Shown: positions 7,750-17,091, numbered from the stretch's first letter. The stretch: 64,000 nucleotides of DNA from Legionella quinlivanii (GCF_900461555.1 NZ_UGOX01000001.1:1563501-1627500), one strand, 5' to 3'. Program-made: numbers and translations. The notes: generated by a model from the sequence alone, not told the origin.

Positions 7750-9813
7750 TTATAACTTTTGTTCAGATCCTTCTGGAATTCGTTGCGGCAGATCTTTGAT
7801 GATCAGTATCACCGTCTCTTTGGGAACTTCGACGCCCTGATGATGAGCAAGATTGAATTTAATCTGTTTCTGGGGAAAGATATGAAGAGACTTGCTCATA
7901 TAATACAAAGGGAAATGCAGAATATTGATAGTATAGGTCTTTTCCTTGCTGGACAGTTTCGGTGCCTGATGCGACTCCAGTGTGCCAACCCATATTGGTT
8001 GCTTCATTGATTTTAAATGAAAATTTGAACGCCACATTCTCAGAATAAGCATGGGTTTTCGACGACCAGGTTTAAAGGTCATTACCAGGACTGGTTTTCG
8101 GTTCAAATAAAGCGGGGCCATCAGAGGGATTTCTGCAGAATAATTTTTACTGAACCGTTTAAGTAAGGCATAGAACAATGAGTCATTTTGCTTGTGCCAG
8201 CCTTTACGGGCTAACTCTTCCTCCAGATGATTGATTGAGCCGGCATACTGCACATTAAATAAAGCAATTGGTTTGCCGATTCGATTTGTACGAAATGCAG
8301 GCAAAAGAGGAGCTGTCTGGTTCCACCAGCGGGCATCGGTAAAAACATACTGCGCATAATAAGGCTGGTGGTTTTTAATTTCCTGATCATGATGCAGCAA
8401 GGTTCTCAGCAATGTGCCGCCAAGAATAAGCCCCAGTAGAAAGTATCTTAGCCAGAGAGGACTGACAATAAGAGAAATTTTACGACGATAAAAGAGCCAG
8501 TGAATAGTGCTTAAGCCTAATCCGGCCATATAGGCTGACAAGATATCTGTCAACCAGTGATCTCCTAAATAAATAGTGCCAAAACCCGCCAGAATTAATA
8601 CTGAGATAGCCAGACTGTTAAATGTTCTGGTAATTCTGTTTTTATGCAAATCATTGCTGAAGTACATGAGCATAGTGTATTGGGCAGTTGCAAAGCTCAG
8701 ACCAATGGAAGGATAAGAGTTACCGTTCTGAATATTTAACAGACCCTCTGGTCTGGCGCTTGGTATGAGCCAGTGAATGAATAACATGAGCAATGCACAA
8801 CTTAAATGCAGATTGATCCAGTAGGCCGCCTGCCGCCAATTCTGTTGCCAGGAATAAATGATGAACACCCCAGCGCACACTGCGAGTAAATTAATGGGGC
8901 TAATTACCGATACCAGAATGATAAAAAAGCTGTCGAAGGAAATTCCGCGCAAGCTCTGTAGAAATAAATGAACGGGCTGATTTAATACATAAAGACCTTT
9001 CTGATCGTAAACCATAAAGGAAATAATCAGTAAACATAACCAACAGACAAGAAAAACCAGGCATAATCCCGCCGTTTGGTAATGATTGCTTTCATTGGCA
9101 GGCGTTAATCTGGAGATAATCGAGGCCAGATGCGGGTGCCGGCTTGACCAGGACCAAAAGTCATGCAGACTTGTACGTAATAATCGATTGACTCTGACGA
9201 TTATCCACTTTAAAACTACACTGAATAACCAGATTAAGCCGAGTAACAGCAAGACGACCACCAAGAGGCGTGCGGCACTTTCTGGCGAAAGCTCGGAGCT
9301 TGCTGCACCAATCAATACACCAGGCAGAACATAAAGCAGGGACCAGCCGATAGCTGAAATAAAATTGGCAATAAAAAAACGCCATTGGCTCATTCCCATC
9401 ATGCCGGCAATAACCGGAATGATCGAGCGGAGCGGGCCAACAAAGCGACCAATCAACACACTTTTACCACCGTGGCGTTTGAAATAGTCCTTGCCATAGG
9501 TTAAAAGATTAGGATAGCGTTTAAAAGGCCAGATCGAAATAATACGGTCTCTGAAGGTGTAACCTATGAGATAGCTAATGCTGTCGCCTGCAATGGCTCC
9601 TAGAATTGCTGCTATCAGTGTCAAATCCACACGCATCACGCCGGTACCTGCCAGGATACCTATTGCGGTCATTGTGATTGACCCAGGAATGATGCTGCCA
9701 ATGATGGCTAGGGATTCAGAGAATGAAACCAAAAAAGTAAAAAATAATGCCCAGTGCGGATTATACTGCAGCCATGAGATCAGAGGCTCAATGTAATGGG
9801 AGAATAATTGCAT
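7750..9813 (-). CDS. lssY: LssY: DedA + PAP2-like + LssY C-terminal domain protein
   Basis: This is a 687-residue polytopic membrane protein. Residues 1-200 form a DedA/SNARE-associated domain, a flippase-type lipid transporter family, with the typical GxxxxxxG-rich turns and FxxRFVGPLRS. Residues of about 245-450 are a PAP2-like membrane domain. The last 220 residues form the LssY C-terminal domain. The PAP2 signature is degenerate: RP is present (SARPEG) but the Lys is replaced, the PSGH motif reads PSIGLS, and only GDHWLTD keeps the late His/Asp. Phosphatase activity is therefore doubtful. The ATG follows the lipB stop by 5 nt, so it is co-transcribed with the dacA-dat-ybeD-lipB genes. About 180 nt separate it from lssZ. 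Confidence 0.86.
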   Translation of the reverse strand: MQLFSHYIEPLISWLQYNPHWALFFTFLVSFSESLAIIGSIIPGSITMTAIGILAGTGVMRVDLTLIAAILGAIAGDSISYLIGYTFRDRIISIWPFKRYPNLLTYGKDYFKRHGGKSVLIGRFVGPLRSIIPVIAGMMGMSQWRFFIANFISAIGWSLLYVLPGVLIGAASSELSPESAARLLVVVLLLLGLIWLFSVVLKWIIVRVNRLLRTSLHDFWSWSSRHPHLASIISRLTPANESNHYQTAGLCLVFLVCWLCLLIISFMVYDQKGLYVLNQPVHLFLQSLRGISFDSFFIILVSVISPINLLAVCAGVFIIYSWQQNWRQAAYWINLHLSCALLMLFIHWLIPSARPEGLLNIQNGNSYPSIGLSFATAQYTMLMYFSNDLHKNRITRTFNSLAISVLILAGFGTIYLGDHWLTDILSAYMAGLGLSTIHWLFYRRKISLIVSPLWLRYFLLGLILGGTLLRTLLHHDQEIKNHQPYYAQYVFTDARWWNQTAPLLPAFRTNRIGKPIALFNVQYAGSINHLEEELARKGWHKQNDSLFYALLKRFSKNYSAEIPLMAPLYLNRKPVLVMTFKPGRRKPMLILRMWRSNFHLKSMKQPIWVGTLESHQAPKLSSKEKTYTINILHFPLYYMSKSLHIFPQKQIKFNLAHHQGVEVPKETVILIIKDLPQRIPEGSEQKL

Positions 9814-9818
9814 GCTTA

Positions 9819-10421
9819 TCAGGTTTTAAAATGCTTTAAAAAAAGTGCTGCAAGGTCTTGTTTCACCTCAGCCAAGTCAATGCCTGGTACATAGTCACTC
9901 ATCTGAGTCATCTCTAACTGACTAAAGCCACAGGGATTTATGCCTTTAAAGGGTTGCAGGTCCATATTCACATTCAGTGCAATTCCATGATATGTGCAGC
10001 CATTTTTAACCCGTAATCCAATAGATGCAATCTTTTTTTCATTAAAATAGACACCCGGAGCACCGCAGCGAGTTGTGGCTTCAAGCTGATAATTGGCTAA
10101 CAAGCCAATCAACAAGGCTTCCAACTGACAAACAAGGGTGCGAATACCGATATGCCTTCGCTTTAAATCCACTAAAACATAGGCGACTAACTGGCCGGGA
10201 CCATGATAAGTAATCTGACCGCCACGATCGGATTGAATGACAGGAATGTTTGCTGGATTGAGTAAATGTTCCGGCTTGCCTGCCTGACCTTGGGTATATA
10301 CTGGAAAATGCTCCAATAGCCAGCATTCATCGCTGGTCTCCATCTGTCTGTTGCTAGTGAAGGCCTTCATTTCATCCCAAACGGACTGATAGGTTTGTAG
10401 TCCAAGATTACGTATTATCAT
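9819..10421 (-). CDS. lipB: Octanoyl-[ACP]:protein octanoyltransferase
   Basis: LipB moves octanoate from acyl carrier protein to the lipoyl domains of E2 subunits and GcvH, the first step of lipoate synthesis. At 200 residues it has all hallmarks: [16 protein letters not shown] (66-81), the Lys of NEKKIASIG (Lys130), the [10 protein letters not shown] strand, and the acyl-accepting Cys of INPCG (Cys164). Its ATG shares one base with the ybeD stop (TAATG), so the two are coupled. It serves lipoyl enzymes such as the dehydrogenase at the window start. Confidence 0.96.
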   Translation of the reverse strand: MIIRNLGLQTYQSVWDEMKAFTSNRQMETSDECWLLEHFPVYTQGQAGKPEHLLNPANIPVIQSDRGGQITYHGPGQLVAYVLVDLKRRHIGIRTLVCQLEALLIGLLANYQLEATTRCGAPGVYFNEKKIASIGLRVKNGCTYHGIALNVNMDLQPFKGINPCGFSQLEMTQMSDYVPGIDLAEVKQDLAALFLKHFKT

Positions 10422-10687
10422 TATAAAACCATTTTGATATCAGGATGGCTGGTAAGCTCCCGGTACAGATTATCCAGTGAAATCTGATCATAAATAAATA
10501 CAGTCACAGTAACCGAGACATAATTTCCTCTCTCGCTATTTTTAGACTGTATTTTATGATCCGGTGTCTGCGGATAGTGTTTCAGAACAATCTCGGTTAT
10601 TTCAGCCACGAAACGCTCTGTATTACTCCCAATAATTTTTAAAGGAAAATCACAGGGAAATTCAATGAGACTGGGTTTATCATTCAT
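10421..10687 (-). CDS. ybeD: YbeD/DUF493 family protein
   Basis: This 88-residue protein belongs to the UPF0250 (YbeD) family, an ACT-like fold of unknown function found between dacA and lipB in many gammaproteobacteria. The order is kept here apart from an inserted aminotransferase gene. Visible family features are the N-terminal [13 protein letters not shown] segment and the strand [11 protein letters not shown]. It overlaps the dat stop by 4 nt and the lipB start by 1 nt. YbeD is proposed to link lipoate synthesis or regulation to envelope genes, but that role is unproven. Confidence 0.92.
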   Translation of the reverse strand: MNDKPSLIEFPCDFPLKIIGSNTERFVAEITEIVLKHYPQTPDHKIQSKNSERGNYVSVTVTVFIYDQISLDNLYRELTSHPDIKMVL

Positions 10688-11526
10688 AATTTTCTAACCA
10701 TCTCTTTGTATCGGATATTAATTTGCTGCCAGTAAATTCCCGCCTTACCATCGCCAATCGGAAAATTATTGACTCGGGTAACGGGATAAATTTCTTTAGT
10801 AGTGCTGGTAATCCACAGCTCGGACGCAGTAAAAATATCTTGTACCGGAATAGGCTCCTCAATAAATTTCCAGTTAAGCTCTTTTATTAAGTCTAATGCA
10901 ATTTCGCGGGTAATGCCTGGAAGACAAAAGTGATTCAGAGGCGGTGTTCGGACAATGTTGTCTTTGCCCAACAGAAAAATGTTACTGACACTTCCTTCTG
11001 TCACAAAGCCTTTTTTGGTCAGGATAGTGGTATTGGCCCCCTGACGGATCGCTTCATCATTGAGTAACACATTGGCCAGCAAGCCTGTTGATTTAATATC
11101 GCATCGCTCCCAGCGATAATCTTCAAGAATAATCGCATGAAGCCCTTCTGCTGCGGTAGCAGTGGGAAAACTGCTGTGTAGAGTAAAGGCCACTACTGTA
11201 GGTTTTAATTCTGCAGGAATATCATGTTTACGCATTCCCTGATTACCTCGGGTAATCTGGATGTAGAGCTGCATGTCGCCATTGCCATTGAGTCTGATTA
11301 ACTCATCGAGCACAGGCAGCCAATCTATTTGCGGCTCAGGGATTCTGGATTTATCGAGACTGGACTGTAGACGTCTGAGATGCTTTTCAACAAAGAAGGG
11401 GCGTCCGTCATAGACTGGAATAACTTCATACACTGAGTCAGCAAACAGAAAGCCACGATCGAAGATTGAGACCTTCGCCTCGTGGCTGGGTGTGATTTGT
11501 CCATTTAGATAAACGAATTGATTCAT
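10684..11526 (-). CDS. dat: D-alanine (D-amino acid) aminotransferase
   Basis: This fold-type IV PLP enzyme interconverts D-alanine and 2-oxoglutarate with pyruvate and D-glutamate, supplying D-amino acids for peptidoglycan. Counting from MNQFVYLNG (280 residues), the Schiff-base Lys is Lys145 in CDIKSTGL and the conserved Glu is Glu177 in VTEGSVSNIF. Both match the numbering of the well-studied Bacillus D-aminotransferase. The N-terminus SIFDRGFLFADSVYE is typical. A TTG at 11547 would extend the protein back into dacA; I prefer the ATG at 11524-11526, preceded by GGAT and 8 nt after the dacA stop. The neighbours (dacA, rlpA, L,D-transpeptidases) support a cell-wall role. Confidence 0.92.
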   Translation of the reverse strand: MNQFVYLNGQITPSHEAKVSIFDRGFLFADSVYEVIPVYDGRPFFVEKHLRRLQSSLDKSRIPEPQIDWLPVLDELIRLNGNGDMQLYIQITRGNQGMRKHDIPAELKPTVVAFTLHSSFPTATAAEGLHAIILEDYRWERCDIKSTGLLANVLLNDEAIRQGANTTILTKKGFVTEGSVSNIFLLGKDNIVRTPPLNHFCLPGITREIALDLIKELNWKFIEEPIPVQDIFTASELWITSTTKEIYPVTRVNNFPIGDGKAGIYWQQINIRYKEMVRKL

Positions 11527-11534
11527 TTGTTTTT

Positions 11535-12746
11535 TTATCCAAACCAATGCTTGAACATCAAACGAACAGAATCTTTCATGCGGGTGAAAATGCCGCCTTT
11601 TTCAACGGGTTCGAGCGCATAGACGGGGTGCGTATCAATTGTTTTTTCATCAAATTGAACAACCAGCTCACCAATCTTGTCGCCTTTCTCAATCGGTGCC
11701 TGGAGACTTTCTGCTACAGTGGTTGTGATATTCAGGCGTTGATATTGGCCATTGGGTATGGTGATGTACTGATCCTGCAGTAAGCCTACATTAAGCTCGC
11801 TGGACGCGCCTTTGTATACAGGAACTTTGGTAATACTTTGCCCTGCTTTATATAGAGGATGTGTTTCAAAAAAACGAAAACCATAATTCAGAAGACGTTC
11901 ACTGTCATCGGCTCTGACTGAATCGCTTGGAGAGCCTAGTACGACTGCCAGAAGGCGCATGTTATCTCGTTTGGCAGAGGATACCAGGCAAAAACCCGCA
12001 TCATTGGTATGACCTGTTTTAACCCCATCAACCTGACTATCTCTCCACAGCAGACGATTACGGTTAGGCTGGCGAATTCCATTGTAAGTAAACCATTTTT
12101 GACCATACCAGTGATAGTATTGAGGGAAGTTCGTAATCAGCGCACGTCCCAGAATAGCGAGATCTTTGGCAGTAGTATGTAAATTGGGATCAGGCAGGCC
12201 GGTACTGTCGGTGAAGTGACTATTCACCATCCCCAGTTGCTGGGCCTGTTGATTCATAATTTCAGCAAAGCCAGGCTCACTGCCGCCGAGATGTTCCGCC
12301 ATAGCGACACAGGCATCATTACCTGAATCAACAATAATTCCTTTCAGAAGATCCTCAATACTTACCATCTGGCCTTCTTTGACAAACATTCTTGAGCCGC
12401 CTGTTTTCCAGGCTTCACGGCTGATTCTGACATTATCCGTCAAATGGATCTGGCCGTTGTGCAGCGCATTGGAGATGACATAAAGAGTCATCATTTTTGT
12501 GAGGCTTGCAGGTGGTAATTGCTCCTCACTATTTTTCTCCGCAATAATTTTGCCGCTATTGACGTCAATAAGAATATAGGCTTTAGCATTCAGGGTTGGA
12601 GGAGAAGGGGTTATAAGAGGTTTATTGGTAATAGTCGGGCTTGGAATCGGGGTATTAGGCAAAGCTGTATCAGCATAAAATACAGCGCTTTGGAAAAAAA
12701 GAGAGGCGGCCAATGCCACTTTGGAATAAATTTGCAAACACTTCAT
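11535..12746 (-). CDS. dacA: D-alanyl-D-alanine carboxypeptidase (PBP5/6 type)
   Basis: This low-molecular-weight penicillin-binding protein trims the terminal D-Ala from peptidoglycan pentapeptides. Its 403 residues start with a signal peptide (cleavage near FYA-DT, about residue 25) followed by a Pro-rich linker. The active-site motifs are complete: SLTK (81-84), SGN (141-143) and KTG (243-245). After the PBP5-type beta-rich C-terminal domain, the end (RMKDSVRLMFKHWFG) is an amphipathic membrane anchor. It heads the operon dacA-dat-ybeD-lipB-lssY and is divergent from rlpA. Confidence 0.95.
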   Translation of the reverse strand: MKCLQIYSKVALAASLFFQSAVFYADTALPNTPIPSPTITNKPLITPSPPTLNAKAYILIDVNSGKIIAEKNSEEQLPPASLTKMMTLYVISNALHNGQIHLTDNVRISREAWKTGGSRMFVKEGQMVSIEDLLKGIIVDSGNDACVAMAEHLGGSEPGFAEIMNQQAQQLGMVNSHFTDSTGLPDPNLHTTAKDLAILGRALITNFPQYYHWYGQKWFTYNGIRQPNRNRLLWRDSQVDGVKTGHTNDAGFCLVSSAKRDNMRLLAVVLGSPSDSVRADDSERLLNYGFRFFETHPLYKAGQSITKVPVYKGASSELNVGLLQDQYITIPNGQYQRLNITTTVAESLQAPIEKGDKIGELVVQFDEKTIDTHPVYALEPVEKGGIFTRMKDSVRLMFKHWFG

Positions 12747-12949
12747 TTTATTATTTTACTCGCTATTACAAAAATCCCGTTAGTCTAACACAGCATTAGT
12801 CTCCCTCCAATTATCTTCTTAGAAGATTAGCTACCGCTTTTTTTTAAGTCGATTCAAGGCAGTGCAGGCAGGTTCTATCGTCAGCCCCAAAATTTTCGTA
12901 GAATATAAATTATTTTTCATAATCACTAAAACCACTAAAGTGAGAATTT

Positions 12950-13780
12950 ATGCGTTGGATTAGGTTTTTGCCATTGATGTTGCTTTCTGCCTGCCATGGA
13001 CCTGTAAATACAATTGAGCCTCCCGTACAAGAAGGGGGTAAAACTGTTTCTGTGCCAGGAAATCACTCATCAGTCCGGCAAAAGCAGTTTACAGCTCAGC
13101 AAAAAGATGGGGCGCCTCCAGGCGCGCCGCCAACGCGTTTTCATAAAGTAAATCCGGTCTACGAACCCTTTAGCCGCTATGGAAATCCGGGATCTTACGC
13201 TGTAAATGGTCATAATTATGAGGTCATGCGTAGTGCCAGCGGCTATAAGACTAAAGGTATCGCGTCCTGGTATGGAACCAAGTTTCACAGCAGGAGAACA
13301 TCAAGCGGGGATGACTATGATATGTACGCAATGACTGCTGCGCATAAAACCCTGCCTTTACCCACCTATGTCCGGGTAAAAAATCTTGAGAATGGACGGG
13401 AGGCGGTGGTCAAGGTGAATGATAGAGGCCCTTTCCACGATGATCGGGTCATTGATCTCTCTTATGCAGCAGCAAGCAAGCTGGGTTTATTGCCTAAGGG
13501 TACCGCCGCGGTAGAAATTGAGGCCTTAACTGTCAGGGAGCCCGGTAAACCGCATATTGCTTATTATTATGTGCAGGCTGGTGCCTTCAATTCCCAGCAA
13601 TTGGCTGCATTGCTAAGGGAAAAGCTGGCTCGTATCACTCCTTCACCGGTATTTGTTGAAAAATATAATGAGCGGTTTCTGGTGAAAGTAGGCCCCTTTG
13701 CCGAGCGCAACATGACGGATAACCTGAAGCGACAGCTAGCTCAGCAAGGAGTTGTTGGTGCATTTTCACTGTTACAGTAG
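12950..13780 (+). CDS. rlpA: RlpA-like septal lipoprotein with SPOR domain
   Basis: This outer-membrane lipoprotein has 276 residues. The lipobox LLSAC places the lipidated Cys at residue 15. A double-psi beta-barrel domain (about 100-190) contains the family's GIASWYGTKFHSRRTSSG and VKVNDRGPF motifs with the catalytic Asp. A SPOR domain (about 200-276, starting YYYVQAGAF) binds denuded glycan strands at the septum. RlpA in Pseudomonas is a lytic transglycosylase acting on peptidoglycan without stem peptides. The gene faces away from dacA and converges on the EnhA-like gene 5 nt downstream. Confidence 0.95.
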   Translation: MRWIRFLPLMLLSACHGPVNTIEPPVQEGGKTVSVPGNHSSVRQKQFTAQQKDGAPPGAPPTRFHKVNPVYEPFSRYGNPGSYAVNGHNYEVMRSASGYKTKGIASWYGTKFHSRRTSSGDDYDMYAMTAAHKTLPLPTYVRVKNLENGREAVVKVNDRGPFHDDRVIDLSYAAASKLGLLPKGTAAVEIEALTVREPGKPHIAYYYVQAGAFNSQQLAALLREKLARITPSPVFVEKYNERFLVKVGPFAERNMTDNLKRQLAQQGVVGAFSLLQ

Positions 13781-13785
13781 TTTAA

Positions 13786-14502
13786 TCAGCTATTCGGATC
13801 ATCGATGACTACCCGAGTCCCTCTTTCGCCATCCTCAGGAACACTGACAAACTCTTCGTTTAGCCAGCGGGCATCCTCTGTAAACATCCTGATACAGCCG
13901 TGGCTGTCAGGATACCCGGGAACTGTATTACTGCCATGTAAAGCATACCCGCGGAAGAAATGCATGCAATAGGGCATTTCTGCACCGCCATTATTTCCAT
14001 CCGCACGCCGTGGGAACGCAGTAGATATACAGTCTATATCCTGTTTTCTAATGACGCGAAAAGAACCCGTCGGGGTTGAGCAGCCTCCATAAACGCCGTG
14101 ACAGTGTGGATTTCCAGAAGAGATGGGTCCCCACCAAAGTAACTCACCGTCTTCATCATAGGCGCCCCATGCCAGTTTTTTCTGGCTGATGTAAATAGTT
14201 TTCTCACCGTCGGATTCAATGTAGCGGGGGAATGGGGATACATCGTAGATAGTTATTCTGTCCAGGTTTTTAGGTATCGCGATAACCATTCCTGTTCTAA
14301 GCCTGATGTTCATACGATTAATGCGCCGCACCAAATCCCGTGATTCCTCATTAGGAAAAAGGCTGGCCCATGTGTCGCCGGATTTGATTTTCATACAAAA
14401 ATAATCCGGATCATTACAAAGCGTTTCTCCAAATCGACTTTCTGACCATGCAGCGGGAAGGAGAGAAATCATTAATATTATTATTTTGCACCATTGTCTC
14501 AT
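13786..14502 (-). CDS. enhA: EnhA-like L,D-transpeptidase (YkuD domain)
   Basis: This is a secreted L,D-transpeptidase of 238 residues with a signal peptide (about 1-20), a LysM-like segment (MKIKSGDTWASLFP, about 37-50) and a YkuD domain. The catalytic motif is complete: His189 in ALHGSN, then SHGCIRM (200-206) with nucleophile Cys203 and Arg205. It would form 3-3 cross-links or anchor proteins to meso-DAP. In Legionella, proteins of this type are called EnhA (enhanced entry), and in L. pneumophila an enhA-like gene sits near fliS, as here. The enzymatic assignment is strong; the virulence name is by family and position. Confidence 0.87.
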   Translation of the reverse strand: MRQWCKIIILMISLLPAAWSESRFGETLCNDPDYFCMKIKSGDTWASLFPNEESRDLVRRINRMNIRLRTGMVIAIPKNLDRITIYDVSPFPRYIESDGEKTIYISQKKLAWGAYDEDGELLWWGPISSGNPHCHGVYGGCSTPTGSFRVIRKQDIDCISTAFPRRADGNNGGAEMPYCMHFFRGYALHGSNTVPGYPDSHGCIRMFTEDARWLNEEFVSVPEDGERGTRVVIDDPNS

Positions 14503-14602
14503 GATTTTACCCCCAATTTATCAACTGGTTGATCTTGATAACGGCACAACTAGAAAAAACTTTATATTTTTTTAGATTAAATTGTGATTGCCAGATTGGT
14601 TT

Positions 14603-15010
14603 TTATTCTTTAGCAGCAACTCCTGGCATTTCAAGCCATGCCTGGTGGATTGTTGCCAACAGCGAATTTGCCTCGGCTAACAGATCTGAATCGCTATGCA
14701 GATTGGCTTTCAACAGGATCTGCTGGATATAGTCATATAGTTGATCCAGATTAACCGCAATATCTCCACCTTGTTCGTGATCAAGACTGGTTCTTAAGCC
14801 ATCGAGAATGCTGATAGCTCTGGAAATATGCTCACCTTTCTCACTGATTTGCTGTCGCTGGATATGGCCTTGAGCTGTCGCAATATGCGATCGGGCCCCT
14901 TGCAAAAGGAGGTTTATTAATTCATGAGGATTTGCCGATTCTATTCGGGTCTGTAAGTCGATAGATTTGTATTGATTAATTGCTTGCTCATACCTGTTTT
15001 TCATAATCAT
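14603..15010 (-). CDS. fliS: Flagellin export chaperone FliS
   Basis: FliS binds the C-terminus of flagellin in the cytoplasm and prevents early polymerisation before export. The 135-residue helical protein begins with the typical NRYEQAINQYKSIDLQTRIESANPHELI pattern, and its AISILDGLRTSLDHEQGGDI region is the flagellin-binding core (residues given in two parts). It overlaps fliD by 4 nt (ATGA). A second ATG at 15002-15004 has slightly better spacing from AAGAG, so the true start may be two codons later. Confidence 0.93.
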   Translation of the reverse strand: MIMKNRYEQAINQYKSIDLQTRIESANPHELINLLLQGARSHIATAQGHIQRQQISEKGEHISRAISILDGLRTSLDHEQGGDIAVNLDQLYDYIQQILLKANLHSDSDLLAEANSLLATIHQAWLEMPGVAAKE

Positions 15011-16686
15011 CTCTTGTTCAAGGTCAATTGGGGCAGATTTGCCAGCTGCTGGCTTAAGAAATTGCTGGTGCTTTGCATCTGGGACAATAAACCATCAAGG
15101 GCTGTAAATTGTTTCAGATAGCGTTTACCAAGCTCCTGAGTACGGTAATCGAGCTGAACGCGATCCTCGGCAATCCGTTCAATTTGATTATTTAGACTGC
15201 TGGTGCGATCAACTAAACTGCCCTTGTCATCGAGCAATTGTTCAATCAAATCATTAAATTTCACTGCCAGGCCATTGGTTACGGTAATATTTCCTCTCGC
15301 GCCAATCCCGCCGCCGGTGATATCAACTGAAAGATTTTTATAAGCGCCGCTGCCTTTTAGTGTTAACCCATTCGAAGAGGTCGCAATTAAACCGCCGATG
15401 GTACCGCTTAAACTAACTCCTGGATTGAAGGAGTCAATCGTTAGCGCATAGGTTCCTGCCTTGATATCAGCACCAACCAGGTTGATTTTCACATTGCTAT
15501 CGGAAGCCTTTGCCGACTTGGCGAAAAAGGCTCCAATGGATTCGTAGTGCATGTCCAGTGCTTTGGTTAACTGGTCTTCATTGATCTCAAGCAAGCCGCT
15601 TTTTGTTGTTTTAATGCCCAGATCAGCCAGGGTTTTAAGCGGGGAGGAAGCATCCTGACTGACATCGCTGACCAATGCTGACAATGAAAATTTTAGATTT
15701 CTTATTCCTGTATCACCCTGAAGACTTCCTGCTTTTTTTGTAGTCGGATCGTAGCTGGTTAAATTATTAAGACTGCTCATGCTGTCATTGAACTGTTTAA
15801 CAAACTCCCTGATTAATGAGGTGGTTTGTGCTCGATTCGCCTCAACGCCGAGTGAAATAAGTGTTCCAGGCTGAGCTTTTTTCAAATCCAGAGTAATGCC
15901 GGCAATCGCATTTTCTATCCGGTTACTGCTTTCAGTGAGTAGTAAACCATTGATTTTGAATTGGCTGTCTTTAGCCTCTGCAGTTTGAAGCATTGAGTTA
16001 ACACCGGTTGTCGGATCATAGGCCAGTGCTGACAAGCCTGTGCCGTTGGTATTGTTCCCATCAGTATCATTTACAGTAATTCGCATTTCATACGACTTGC
16101 CGGTCGAGGGGCTGCTTAAAGTCAGCCGCGCGCCCTGACTGTCCTGAACAATGGCTGCCTGCACGCCGCTGTCGCTGTTATTAATCGCATCGCGAATCGC
16201 AACAAGACTGCTTTGACCTGCGCCAATAGTAATAACTAGCGGGTCTTTATCTGCATTCAGGGTAAAACTGCTGAGATCGTTGCTGTAACTTCCAAACTCA
16301 ATCGTCAATGATCCCTGACCGACAGGAGAGGATGCGTTGGCAAAGGCTCCGGAAGCGAGGTTTTGTTTGGCGGCTAACTGGATAATCTCAATATCATAAT
16401 GACCATCAATAGCATTATCACCAATAGTGGCCTGCAAGGCATTGGGATCACTTAAGGTGGTTTTTAATGAATTAAATTGCTTTAAATCACCCAGTTTAAT
16501 CAGGCTGCTTTGTAATTTGCTGAGCGCGCTTTTCACTTGACCAAGGGCTGAAAGCTCTGCCACCAGATCCGCTTCATGTCGATCAATTCTGTTTTTAGCG
16601 GGGGTGATTTCCGCTTTTACCAACGCTTCAACGATTGATTTAATGTCTAACCCTGAGCCAACTCCTGGCGAACTTATCCCTGACAC
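15007..16686 (-). CDS. fliD: Flagellar hook-associated protein 2 (filament cap)
   Basis: FliD caps the growing filament and guides flagellin insertion. The 559-residue protein opens with the diagnostic SSPGVGSGLDIKSIVEALV segment (residues 5-23) and ends with a heptad-rich helix (NQIERIAEDRVQLDYRTQEL) that forms the D0/D1 coiled coil. The middle contains the variable surface domains. The start is GTG at 16684-16686 with AAGGAT upstream. It lies between flaG and fliS on the minus strand, the conserved order. Confidence 0.94.
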   Translation of the reverse strand: MSGISSPGVGSGLDIKSIVEALVKAEITPAKNRIDRHEADLVAELSALGQVKSALSKLQSSLIKLGDLKQFNSLKTTLSDPNALQATIGDNAIDGHYDIEIIQLAAKQNLASGAFANASSPVGQGSLTIEFGSYSNDLSSFTLNADKDPLVITIGAGQSSLVAIRDAINNSDSGVQAAIVQDSQGARLTLSSPSTGKSYEMRITVNDTDGNNTNGTGLSALAYDPTTGVNSMLQTAEAKDSQFKINGLLLTESSNRIENAIAGITLDLKKAQPGTLISLGVEANRAQTTSLIREFVKQFNDSMSSLNNLTSYDPTTKKAGSLQGDTGIRNLKFSLSALVSDVSQDASSPLKTLADLGIKTTKSGLLEINEDQLTKALDMHYESIGAFFAKSAKASDSNVKINLVGADIKAGTYALTIDSFNPGVSLSGTIGGLIATSSNGLTLKGSGAYKNLSVDITGGGIGARGNITVTNGLAVKFNDLIEQLLDDKGSLVDRTSSLNNQIERIAEDRVQLDYRTQELGKRYLKQFTALDGLLSQMQSTSNFLSQQLANLPQLTLNKR

Positions 16687-16729
16687 GCTGTTATCCTTAA
16701 TATCTAATCAGATTTATATTGCAACTCAG

Positions 16730-17008
16730 TTACACTTTTTTATCAATAGACCCGCTAATCATTTCATCAACCAGACTTAGCAGTTTCAAGTATTCATCTG
16801 GCGGCATCTTCCGTATGACTTTATCTGATAATTTCTCTGTTACGATAGTTTGAAGAACGCCGGTGGCTTTATCAATGGCCTGTTTACTTTGCGCCGAGCT
16901 CAATGGACTGGAGGAAAAGGGCTGAGAACCGACTTTAATGTTCTCATGAATACCAATTGATTCCTGTTCCAAAGAATTAGACTTAATATTATTTGACTCA
17001 ATCTTCAT
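16730..17008 (-). CDS. flaG: FlaG family flagellar protein
   Basis: This 92-residue protein has a variable, Ser-rich N-terminal half and the FlaG signature at the end: EKLSDKVIRKMPPDEYLKLL (58-77), corresponding to the family's 'VIRQIPPEE' core. FlaG proteins affect filament length or flagellin export; the exact mechanism is unclear. The ATG has a strong GGGAGG ribosome-binding site. It lies between flaA and fliD, the usual position. Confidence 0.87.
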   Translation of the reverse strand: MKIESNNIKSNSLEQESIGIHENIKVGSQPFSSSPLSSAQSKQAIDKATGVLQTIVTEKLSDKVIRKMPPDEYLKLLSLVDEMISGSIDKKV

Positions 17009-17056
17009 TTCGACCTCCCACTTAATCGAATACAGGAAGGATATAAGCTAAAATAA

Positions 17057-17078
17057 CCTGCTCCGATCAGAGAGCAGG
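17057..17078 (-). terminator. Hairpin after flaA
   Basis: A 7-bp perfect stem (CCTGCTC / GAGCAGG) with an 8-nt loop lies 14-35 nt past the flaA stop. Read on the minus strand, it is followed by TTATTTTAG. This is the pattern of a Rho-independent terminator that would make flagellin mRNA abundant as a single-gene message, with some read-through to flaG-fliD-fliS. Confidence 0.7.
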
Positions 17079-17091
17079 CTAGTATTTACTA

